Shown piece after piece: positions 26,300 through 33,653 of a DNA stretch of 64,000 bases. The DNA comes from Chloroflexota bacterium (GTDB taxonomy: Bacteria; Chloroflexota; Anaerolineae; UBA2200), in assembly GCA_014360755.1 (NCBI GenBank), contig JACIWX010000006.1, forward strand, positions 91,748-155,747, in the 5' to 3' direction. Position 1 is the first letter of the stretch. Each line of letters starts with the position of its first letter. The translations under genes were made by a program, and so were the position numbers. Below the pieces are notes generated by a model, which did not search any database, had not been told where the DNA came from, and saw nothing but the letters and a program-made list of their open reading frames with translations.

Positions 26300-26584
26300 A
26301 TGGAAGCTCAAAAGCAACATCTGGGTATACCGCGCACATTGATCCCGTGGTATCCCATCATTGACCAGGAGCGATGCACGGGATGCATGAACTGTGTGAG
26401 AGCCTGTAAACACGATGTATTTGCTATGGATACAGACATGCCCCTGGTCGCCAATCCATACGAATGCGTTGTATTTTGCCAGAGTTGTGAGTATGTCTGT
26501 GAGACGGGGGCTATTTCCCATCCGCCCAAAGAGGCAGTGAAAGCCGTGATTAAGGAGCTGCGTAAGCAGTACCAGCCGCGCTGA
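26300..26584 (+). CDS. 2[4Fe-4S] ferredoxin-like protein 3
   Basis: 94 residues, IPWYPIIDQERCTGCMNC and CVVFCQSCEYVC, the third member of the paralogous ferredoxin set in this cluster. GAAGGAGG precedes the ATG. The second motif keeps the CxxxCxxCxxxC spacing. A strong hairpin follows its stop. Confidence 0.88.
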   Translation: MEAQKQHLGIPRTLIPWYPIIDQERCTGCMNCVRACKHDVFAMDTDMPLVANPYECVVFCQSCEYVCETGAISHPPKEAVKAVIKELRKQYQPR

Positions 26585-26602
26585 GCGCACCTGGTCCTTA
26601 TC

Positions 26603-26627
26603 GCGGGGCAAGGCTATCTTGCCCCGC
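26603..26627 (+). other. Hairpin between ferredoxin 3 and the CcdA fusion
   Basis: GCGGGGCAAG pairs with CTTGCCCCGC (10 bp, 5-nt loop) without a T-tract. Probably an mRNA processing or stability element inside the operon rather than a terminator. Confidence 0.5.
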
Positions 26628-26660
26628 TATCCCGCAAAACAGGAGAAAAGAGAAAGAGCC

Positions 26661-28277
26661 ATGATTGGGACTACATCGCAACGAGTACAAAAGGCATTGC
26701 TTGGCATCTTGCTGCTGATCCTCAGCAGCACTCTGTCCCTGCACGGCCGTGCCGATGGCGTCGTGCATCTCTTCTATTTCTACGACCCCGATTGCCCGGT
26801 ATGCCAGGAAATCCACCAGGATGTCCTGGAACCATTGCTGGCTGCCTACGAGGGGCGCGTTATTGCGGATGAACGCAGCATGGCTGATGCAGCGAATTTT
26901 GAATTCCTCCTCGAACTGGAAAAGCAATTTGGGGTTACCAATCCGGGCATCCCCGAAATCTTTATCGGCAAGGATGCCCTCATCGGTCCAGAGGAGATCC
27001 ACGCAAAACTGAAAGAGCGCATTGATTACTATCTGGCACAGGGTGGCGTGGCTCTCCCTGCCGAACCACCAGCCGTGCTGCCTACCCCCACGCCTGAGTG
27101 TACGGAATGCGCCGAAATCCACGAGGCGCAGCGCACGGCCGTGGCCAATATACCAACGCCCACGCCGCAGTGGACAGCCACTCCTGTTCCAGCGGAGAAA
27201 CCGCCCATCTATGCCGCCTGGTTCTATCAGCCAGGTTGCGACCTGTGTGAACGCAAGGAACACGACCTGCAGTACATCCTGGACAAGTATCCGCAGGTGA
27301 AAGTACGCCGTTTCAACATCAAAGAAGAGATCGCGCTGAATCAATACTTGTGTCTGAAAGCCCATGTCCCAGAGGAACGACACCTCATTGCCCCAGCGAT
27401 CTTTGTTGGGAGTTCCGCCCTGGTAGGGGCAGAGATTACCGGCTCCAGCATCGAAGAGCTGATCCGCCCTTATCTCGAAACCGGCGCGCCAGAGCCATGG
27501 GCAGGTTGGGAAGCGCAGAAAGAGGCCGCGGAAAAGACCATCTTGGAACGCTTCCGCTCACTGGGCTTGTGGACAGTGATCGGGGCAGGGCTGCTGGACG
27601 GACTGAATCCCTGTGCTTTTGCCACCATGATCTTCCTGGTCTCTTATCTCTCGGTGCGCAAGCGGCAAGGGCGCGAAATACTGGCTACCGGCGCTGCCTT
27701 CACTGTGGGGGTCTTTTTCGCCTATCTCGGTGTAGGGTTGGGCATGCTCAAATTCCTCACCTCGTTACCGGTGCTGAACACGGTGGGCAAGTGGATTTAC
27801 GCGGTCACCCTGGTGCTCTGCCTAGGGCTGGCCTGGGGCAGTTTCAGCGATTACCGCAAAGCCAAACAAGGCCAACTCGAAGACATGAGCCTAAAGTTGC
27901 CAGATCGTATGCGTGGCTGGATCCGCTTCCTGATCCGCGAAGGATCCCGAGCACGCAATTATATAGCAGCCTCTCTAGTTCTTGGATTTGTCGTATCCAT
28001 CGTCGAGCTGGCTTGCACTGGACAGGTTTACCTGCCGACGATTATTTTCGTGCTGGGATTGCCCGAATGGCGTGCTAAGGCGATAGCAGCGCTGTTCGTG
28101 TACAATTTGATGTTCATCACGCCTTTGATTATCGTCTTTCTGCTCGTTTATTTTGGAACAACTTCCCAGCAGCTCACGCGCTGGATGACGCGGCGTGCCG
28201 CTGCGGTCAAACTCGGCACTGCCGTGCTCTTCTTGCTGTTGGCGGGGTGGCTGGGCTATAGCATCATCACGCTCTGA
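26661..28277 (+). CDS. Double thioredoxin-domain / CcdA-like transmembrane reductase fusion
   Basis: 538 residues from ATG 26661 (AGGAGAAAAGAG upstream). Signal peptide 1-31, then an extracytoplasmic thioredoxin-like domain with CPVC at 45-48. A Pro/Thr linker follows, then a second such domain with CDLC at 193-196, and finally six membrane segments of the DsbD/CcdA type beginning GAGLLDGLNPCAFATMIFLVSYLS, with the reactive Cys in NPCAFA and a second in VELACTGQVYLP. This would pass electrons from cytosolic thioredoxin to two external domains. Such a tandem arrangement is unlike standard DsbD, where the catalytic domains flank the membrane part. Confidence 0.88.
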   Translation: MIGTTSQRVQKALLGILLLILSSTLSLHGRADGVVHLFYFYDPDCPVCQEIHQDVLEPLLAAYEGRVIADERSMADAANFEFLLELEKQFGVTNPGIPEIFIGKDALIGPEEIHAKLKERIDYYLAQGGVALPAEPPAVLPTPTPECTECAEIHEAQRTAVANIPTPTPQWTATPVPAEKPPIYAAWFYQPGCDLCERKEHDLQYILDKYPQVKVRRFNIKEEIALNQYLCLKAHVPEERHLIAPAIFVGSSALVGAEITGSSIEELIRPYLETGAPEPWAGWEAQKEAAEKTILERFRSLGLWTVIGAGLLDGLNPCAFATMIFLVSYLSVRKRQGREILATGAAFTVGVFFAYLGVGLGMLKFLTSLPVLNTVGKWIYAVTLVLCLGLAWGSFSDYRKAKQGQLEDMSLKLPDRMRGWIRFLIREGSRARNYIAASLVLGFVVSIVELACTGQVYLPTIIFVLGLPEWRAKAIAALFVYNLMFITPLIIVFLLVYFGTTSQQLTRWMTRRAAAVKLGTAVLFLLLAGWLGYSIITL

Positions 28278-28329
28278 TGCTACCTTTTCAACGTCTGCGA
28301 AAGTGATGATGGATAAGGAGGAGAATAGA

Positions 28330-28923
28330 ATGAAATTACGCGCATGGACCCTCGTGCTACTAGCGGGGATGCTCTTATTGGGCTGCGGCGCATGCAGCAG
28401 TCAGGCAACTCCTGCTGCCCCATCTAAGCCTACGGAAAGTATGGCAATGGCAAGTGCTTCTCCGACGCCTGCAGAGATCATTCAGGTCACGCTGGTGGAG
28501 CCCGTCAAGCAGGTTACACGCAACGACACCTATTACTTTGATAACTGCAGCGGCACGAAAGAGCGGCGCCAATCCTTGAGCACCATCGCCCAAGTGCAAA
28601 AAACCCTCACCCTTGGGAGCGAGGCAACAGCCACGGACAGCGGCCAAAAAACGACCATCTCAGAAGAATGCCGCGCAAAACTGATGATCGAGATTGAGAA
28701 AGCCTACCAGGACAAACTGGCTGCTGCCCAAGCCAAGGTCGAGCAGGACGAAATGGTCGCGGGAGCGTACTCTCGCTTCAACTATACCATTATCTGGGAA
28801 GAACAACAATTTGCTTCCACCGTATCATTCACATTGAATGGACAATCCTATACCATACCCTACACCTATACCTTGCTTGTCCCAAGCCTGGGCAGTGCTA
28901 AATCAATCCCCTGCTCTGGCTGA
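28330..28923 (+). CDS. Lipoprotein of unknown function
   Basis: 197 residues from ATG 28330 (GGAGGAGAAT upstream). The lipobox LLLGC has Cys19, followed by a Pro/Thr/Ser linker. The domain contains YYFDNCSGTKERRQSLS and a predicted helix IEIEKAYQDKLAAAQAKVEQ, and ends AKSIPCSG with a terminal Cys pair partner. Not recognised. It lies between two thioredoxin-type genes, so an exported substrate or partner of that redox pathway is possible. Confidence 0.7.
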   Translation: MKLRAWTLVLLAGMLLLGCGACSSQATPAAPSKPTESMAMASASPTPAEIIQVTLVEPVKQVTRNDTYYFDNCSGTKERRQSLSTIAQVQKTLTLGSEATATDSGQKTTISEECRAKLMIEIEKAYQDKLAAAQAKVEQDEMVAGAYSRFNYTIIWEEQQFASTVSFTLNGQSYTIPYTYTLLVPSLGSAKSIPCSG

Positions 28924-28982
28924 ATGCGCTAAAATCACCTGCCAGTTGGCAGGACAAAGTAAAGATAAAGGAACTACTGCCT

Positions 28983-29501
28983 ATGTGTTCATCAACGTAC
29001 CGGTGGCTCGTTGGGTTGCTTGTCGTTGCCTCTGTTGTTGCCATTCTCGTGCTGAAATTCACGGGAGCACAGGGCATTACGTCCAACTCGCCTACCGCTG
29101 TGGAGATGGCTTCGGCAACGCACTCTTCAACACCAACGCCATCCCTGCCGGATGAAAATACCGACCCGTTCCCATCCAAGGCGGACCCAGCGGCGCAAAT
29201 TGAATGGGTGCTGCGCCATAAGAAGCCGGCGATGATCCTTTTTCACAGTAATCTCTGCCGGCCCTGTTTGATGATGGAAGCACTGGTACAAATGGTGCGA
29301 CGCGATTACGAACCCACCGTCGTGTTCATCGAGGTCGTTATTGACGATCCGGCTAACGCCGACCTGGTGCGCGCAGCACGCATTGGCAGCATCCCTGCCT
29401 CCCTGTTTGTGGATCGCTCCGGACAAGTCAAACGGGTCATTGGCTTGATGAAACAGCAGGATTTACGCGCCGAATTGGCCAGATTGATGACCGAGGAGTA
29501 A
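28983..29501 (+). CDS. Membrane-anchored thioredoxin-like protein
   Basis: 172 residues: N-terminal membrane anchor (8-26), Ser/Thr/Pro linker, then a thioredoxin fold with HSNLCRPCLMME (CRPC at 92-95) and the cis-Pro loop GSIPASLFVD. It faces outside the membrane. It would be a partner of the CcdA-type reductase encoded upstream. AAAGGA lies before the ATG. Confidence 0.88.
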   Translation: MCSSTYRWLVGLLVVASVVAILVLKFTGAQGITSNSPTAVEMASATHSSTPTPSLPDENTDPFPSKADPAAQIEWVLRHKKPAMILFHSNLCRPCLMMEALVQMVRRDYEPTVVFIEVVIDDPANADLVRAARIGSIPASLFVDRSGQVKRVIGLMKQQDLRAELARLMTEE

Positions 29502-29555
29502 ACTGGAAAGGCGTATGGCAAACACCCAGATGCACATCCAGAGGAATGAGGACAA

Positions 29556-30665
29556 ATGAGCCTGCGAAGATACAATCTGCCTTTACGAATGCATATCCTG
29601 AAGGCAACCTTCCTGGTGTTGCTTGCCGGGTTGCTCATCGGGTGCGCGGAGGATAGCGCGAACAGGCCTGCGCCAACCATCATCCCAGTGGCACCGAGCC
29701 GGGCATTGGCGACAGCAAAGCCCGTGCCACCCGCTGCTACCGCCATGCCGCCCACACCGACCACGGTCATGCTGTCGCCGGCTACATCTACCCCTGCGCA
29801 AACTGTGTCGGGGCTGGCAAGGCTTACAATCCTCTATACCAACGACACACGCGGCTATGTAGACCCTTGCGGTTGAGGAGTTCCGATGGGAGGAGTAGCC
29901 CGGCGGGCTACCGCGATTCAGTACCTTCGCGAGCAGGCTGGCAACCATGTGCTCGTTTTGGACGCAGGGAACACGCTTTTTGGAGAGAGACTGGCTACGG
30001 AGAGCAAGGGGCGCATCATCGTCGAAGCGATGAATGCCATGGGATATGACGCCTTGACTGTGGGCACCCTGGAACTGATCCAGGGGATTGAAGTGCTCCA
30101 GGAACGGGCAAAAGAGGCAAACTTTGCCATTCTCTCTTGCAACATCCTCGATACGCAGGATGAGAAGCCCATCTTCACGCCCTATATCGTCGTACAACGC
30201 GCTGGCTTGCGCTATGGCATCATCGGCGTCAGCGAGCCTGAGATCGCCAATTTGGCAGACATAGCCCAAGTAGCCAAAGTTATGGATCCAGTGCAGAGCC
30301 TGCGGAAGTACCTGCCCGAATTGCAGAAACAAAGCGATGTGATCATCGTGCTTTCCCATGTAGGCCTGGAGGGGGACAAAGCCATTGCCCAAGCAATGCC
30401 AGAAATTGATGTGATCGTAGGCGGTAGGACAAGGAGGTTGCTCCGGGCACCCGAAATGGTAGGGTCAACGGTTATCGTGCAAGCAGGCTACGACGGAGAA
30501 TGGCTGGGCAAATTGGGCGTGACGATTACTGCCGAGGGCAAAGTCAGCGATCCCTGGGTGGACATTGTACCCCTGGGGCCAGACGTCGCCGACCATCCGG
30601 ACCTGGCAGCGCTCGTCGCCCGCTACAATCAGCTCTACCCGCCGCCAACACCCGGCCCCCGCTAA
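29556..30665 (+). CDS. Selenoprotein lipoprotein with degenerate 5'-nucleotidase/UshA-like fold (in-frame TGA at codon 107)
   Basis: One 369-codon frame interrupted only by TGA at 29874-29876. Lipobox LLIGC (Cys30), a Pro/Thr linker, then LTILYTNDTRGYVDPCG-U-GVPMGGVARRAT. Related proteins, as I recall them, have PCGC at this spot followed by GGLARRAT, so TGA replaces a Cys. Downstream blocks follow the metallophosphatase order but have lost ligands: DAGN for DxGD, GTLEL for GNHEF, GGRTRR for GGHxH. A redox rather than hydrolytic role is inferred. A SECIS-like hairpin lies 25 nt after the TGA. Read normally, it would be called as a 106-aa lipoprotein plus a separate 259-aa protein. Confidence 0.8.
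29895..29911 (+). promoter_or_regulatory. Bacterial SECIS hairpin of the UshA-like selenoprotein
   Basis: GTAGCCC pairs perfectly with GGGCTAC around loop GGC; the loop begins 25 nt after the TGA. Stem length, first-position loop G and spacing fit the bSECIS consensus. Confidence 0.65.
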
Positions 30666-30741
30666 GCCCAAGGGCTCCAGCCTTTTGGACTGCGAGAACA
30701 ACAGCCTAGACAAGGCTCTGAAGAAAATAAAGGAGAAGAAA

Positions 30742-31014
30742 ATGTTGAGCCAAGAAGCAATCCTCGAAGCATTGCGGCCGGTCGTAGATCCGGAGATCGG
30801 CATGAGTGTAGTAGATCTGGGCATGATCCGCGAGATTGTGCTGGATAAGGAAGGAAGGGTAGAGATTAAGATGGTGCTGACGACTCCCTTCTGCCCCCTT
30901 GCCAGCATGCTTACGGAACAGGTAGAGCAGACTGCTGCCACTGTGCCTGGGGTGAAGGAAGTCAAGGTAACGCTGCTGGATGAGCCCTGGGATCCGTCAT
31001 GGATGAAGCACTGA
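30742..31014 (+). CDS. DUF59/MIP18-family iron-sulfur assembly protein
   Basis: 90 residues from ATG 30742. LRPVVDPEIGMSVVDLGMIREI and LTTPFCPLASMLTEQVEQ, with the conserved Cys, are the full family pattern. Members help metal-cofactor or Fe-S assembly (SufT, PaaD). It is followed 10 nt later by xdhC, and a second copy of the domain forms the N-terminus of the Mrp-like ATPase at 32395. Confidence 0.9.
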   Translation: MLSQEAILEALRPVVDPEIGMSVVDLGMIREIVLDKEGRVEIKMVLTTPFCPLASMLTEQVEQTAATVPGVKEVKVTLLDEPWDPSWMKH

Positions 31015-31024
31015 AGGAGCAAAG

Positions 31025-31792
31025 ATGAAAGAAATTTTGCAAGCATTGCAACAAAGCCTGGAAAGCAATGAACCTGTCGCTCTAGCCACTGTGGTGGAAG
31101 TGAAGGGAGCCTCTCCGGCTCAGGTAGGCTTCAAGTTGCTGGTTTGGCCCGATGGCCGCATCATGGGCAACGTGGGCGGTGGAGCGCTGGAAAAACGGAT
31201 ACGAGAGGAAGCAATGAGTGCCTTGCGTGAGGGGCAATCCCGCCTGGTCCATTATACGCTGCGTGAGGCAGGGCCAGACGCCATAGGCATGCTTTGCGGC
31301 GGCGAGGCCACCGTTTTCATTGAAGTCTACCAACCAGCCCCTGTTTTGCTCATCGTCGGCGGTGGACATATCGGCCGGCCGCTGGCCGAGATGGCACGCA
31401 TCGTCGGCTTCCATGTGCAAGTAGTAGATGTGCGCGCAGAGCGAGCTACCGTGCCCCAGTTCGACCCCGCAACCATCACCCCGTGGACTTATGTAGTGCT
31501 GATCACCGAGGATCACGTTACCGATGAGCAGGCGCTGCGCCAGGTGCTGGACACACCTGCAGCCTATGTCGGTATGATCGGCAGCCAGCGCAAAGTAGGC
31601 ACCATCTTCGACCACTTGCGCGCGGAAGGCATAGCGGAGAAGCGATTAGCTCAGGTACATGCACCGATCGGCCTAGATTTGGGCGGCCGCAGCCCAGCCG
31701 AAATTGCCCTGGCCATCCTGGCTGAAATCGTGCAAGTGCGCTATGGCGGCAGCGGAAAGCCGCGTGCACTGCTTATGGAAAAGAGGGATTGA
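31025..31792 (+). CDS. xdhC: XdhC/CoxF family molybdenum hydroxylase maturation factor
   Basis: 255 residues. N-terminal XdhC/CoxI domain with AVV-like ATVVEVKGASPAQVG and GMLCGGEATVFIE; C-terminal Rossmann domain with IVGGGHIGRPLAEMA and YVGMIGSQRK. XdhC binds molybdopterin cofactor and loads its sulfurated form into xanthine-dehydrogenase-type enzymes. This fits the molybdenum hydroxylase and mogA encoded at 33.6-36.4 kb. GGAGCAAAG lies before the ATG. Confidence 0.93.
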   Translation: MKEILQALQQSLESNEPVALATVVEVKGASPAQVGFKLLVWPDGRIMGNVGGGALEKRIREEAMSALREGQSRLVHYTLREAGPDAIGMLCGGEATVFIEVYQPAPVLLIVGGGHIGRPLAEMARIVGFHVQVVDVRAERATVPQFDPATITPWTYVVLITEDHVTDEQALRQVLDTPAAYVGMIGSQRKVGTIFDHLRAEGIAEKRLAQVHAPIGLDLGGRSPAEIALAILAEIVQVRYGGSGKPRALLMEKRD

Positions 31793-31850
31793 CGCCGGCA
31801 GCATCCGCACAGTCTGGCCAATAAAAACTATTTTGCCTCTGAATGGCAAT

Positions 31851-31879
31851 TTGACAAAATGGCTATTTGAATATATTCT
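31851..31879 (+). promoter_or_regulatory. Promoter upstream of the NifX-like gene
   Basis: TTGACA (31851-31856), 17-nt spacer, TATTCT (31874-31879). The -10 overlaps a degenerate ATATTC...TGTAT pair, reminiscent of but weaker than the ArsR-type operators at 20889 and 23041. Confidence 0.55.
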
Positions 31880-31955
31880 ATAAATGTATTATGCATCTAT
31901 ACTGGCATTGACATGTCAGCGTGCGAGAAAGATAACCTATTGAAAGGAGTATCAT

Positions 31956-32363
31956 ATGAAAATCGCCGCAGTATCAGAAGATGGGAAAACTATCAGCCAA
32001 CACTTTGGACGCGCCCCATTCTATGTCGTCGTCACGATTGAAAACAACAAAATCGTGGGGCGCGAGATCCGTGAGAAAATGGGACATGCCCAGTTCGCTG
32101 GTGAGCCACACGTGGAAGAAGCTCACGGGGCTGACCCGCGCGGGCACGGCTTTGATGCGGGCGCCCAGAGCCGCCATGCACGTATGGCCGCTGCCATTGC
32201 CGATTGCCAGGTCTTACTGGCACGGGGGATGGGCGCCGGTGCTTACGAGAGCATGCGCCAGTCTGGCATTCGCCCCATCATCACAGACATCGCTTCCATT
32301 GACGAAGCCGTGCAAGCGTACTTGGCTGGCCGCTTGGTAGATCATACCGAGTGGCTACACTAA
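31956..32363 (+). CDS. NifX/NifB-type dinitrogenase cofactor-domain protein
   Basis: 135 residues: MKIAAVSEDGKTISQHFGRAPFYVVV, the family start with the ISxHFG motif, and LLARGMGAGAYESMRQSGIRPIITD. A His-rich insert (HVEEAHGADPRGHGFDAGAQSRHAR) may bind metal. Such proteins bind or carry Fe-S or Mo-Fe cofactor precursors; outside nitrogen fixers the cargo is unknown. Followed by the Mrp-like ATPase. Confidence 0.88.
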   Translation: MKIAAVSEDGKTISQHFGRAPFYVVVTIENNKIVGREIREKMGHAQFAGEPHVEEAHGADPRGHGFDAGAQSRHARMAAAIADCQVLLARGMGAGAYESMRQSGIRPIITDIASIDEAVQAYLAGRLVDHTEWLH

Positions 32364-32394
32364 CGCCGACAGAAATCTGAAGAGAAGGATCACG

Positions 32395-33459
32395 ATGCCA
32401 ACAGAAGCAGAGATCAGGAATGTATTGAGCCGGGTCATAGACCCGGAACTACGACGCAATATCGTCGAACTGGGAATGGTGCGTGACATCCAAGTGCACG
32501 GGGACGAAGTCGAGATCGAAGTAGCACTGACCACTGCCGCCTGCCCGCTATCACAAAACATCAGCGATGACGTACAAGCCGCCGTGAAAGCATTGCCTGG
32601 CGTTCGGGAAGTAAAAGTTACCTTGAGCGAGATGACCGCCGAGGAACGAGAAGCTACGCTAGAAAAGGCGCAACCTGGCTTGCCCAAAGCCAGCCAGTTC
32701 AACAAGGTAGGCCGCATTGTAGCGGTTATGAGTGGCAAAGGTGGGGTAGGCAAATCATCTGTCACTGCCCTTCTGGCCTTGGCCTTGGCACGACGCGGGT
32801 ATAAGGTGGGCATCCTCGATGCCGATATCACTGGCCCAAGCATCCCAAAACTTTTTGGCCTGCATCCAGGTGAAGTGCGCGGTGACCCGATGGGCTTTCT
32901 GCCGGCTATCGCTGCTGAAAACATCAAAGTGATGTCCATTAACCTGCTTGTGCCTGACGAAACTACTGCGGTTATCTGGCGCGGACCATTGATCAGCAAT
33001 GCCATTCAGCAGTTCTGGAACGAAGTACTCTGGGGGCATCTGGACTATCTGCTGGTAGACTTGCCCCCGGGCACCTCGGATGCCGCGCTGACGGTCATGC
33101 AGAGCCTGCCGGTGAATGGCGCGCTCGTGGTTACCACGCCGCAGGACTTGGCAGCCATGGTAGTGCGCAAGGCCGTAGACATGGCTCATCAACTCAATGT
33201 GCCTATCGTGGGAGTGGTGGAGAATATGAGTTACTTCCAATGCCCTGACAGCGGCAAGCGTTATGAAATTTTCGGGCCAAGCCATGCGGACGAAGTCGCT
33301 ACTGCTGCCAACGCCACGACCCTGGCACGGCTGCCTGTTGACCCTGAACTGTCTCGCCTTGGCGACCAGGGGCAGATTGCAAAGTACAACGGCGCGCTCA
33401 TTGATGAGCTGGGCAAAGCCTTCGAATCTGAGTGTCCCCTGCCCCGCCGAGACCTATGA
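32395..33459 (+). CDS. mrp: Mrp/NBP35-type Fe-S carrier ATPase with N-terminal DUF59 domain
   Basis: 354 residues. DUF59 domain 1-80 (SRVIDPELRRNIVELGMV), then a ParA-like ATPase with the deviant Walker A SGKGGVGKSS at about 113-122, ILDADITGPSIP and VDLPPGTSD. The C-terminal CxxC that normally binds the bridging cluster is altered: FQCPDSGKRYEIFG has CPDS rather than CPxC. It would still bind nucleotide; cluster binding is less certain. Ends at a strong terminator. Confidence 0.93.
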   Translation: MPTEAEIRNVLSRVIDPELRRNIVELGMVRDIQVHGDEVEIEVALTTAACPLSQNISDDVQAAVKALPGVREVKVTLSEMTAEEREATLEKAQPGLPKASQFNKVGRIVAVMSGKGGVGKSSVTALLALALARRGYKVGILDADITGPSIPKLFGLHPGEVRGDPMGFLPAIAAENIKVMSINLLVPDETTAVIWRGPLISNAIQQFWNEVLWGHLDYLLVDLPPGTSDAALTVMQSLPVNGALVVTTPQDLAAMVVRKAVDMAHQLNVPIVGVVENMSYFQCPDSGKRYEIFGPSHADEVATAANATTLARLPVDPELSRLGDQGQIAKYNGALIDELGKAFESECPLPRRDL

Positions 33460-33483
33460 CCCACGCATGAAAGCGCTATGGAC

Positions 33484-33515
33484 AACGCTATCGCGCCGCT
33501 GGGCGCGATAGCGTT
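33484..33515 (+). terminator. Terminator after mrp
   Basis: AACGCTATCGCGCC pairs with GGCGCGATAGCGTT (14 bp, loop GCTG), ending in TTT on the plus strand. Confidence 0.7.
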
Positions 33516-33653
33516 TGAACTGTAGGGTACCTTACTCCTGATTTGCTCGTACTGGCATTGTTTGCTATCATTCTATTCAGTCTGGCTGTGCGCATCTTGG
33601 CGCGATGGCTGGATTGAACGTGCTATTCCACTGCGCAGCAAGGAGGTGACGAT

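Noticed and set aside
28921..28935. TGA ending the lipoprotein in CSG followed by a few in-frame codons
   Set aside because: TAA follows after two codons, and no suitable hairpin or known family pattern is present.
33486..33513. The long hairpin after mrp as an attachment site or dyad operator
   Set aside because: It lies directly after a stop codon with a short T run; termination is the simpler explanation.
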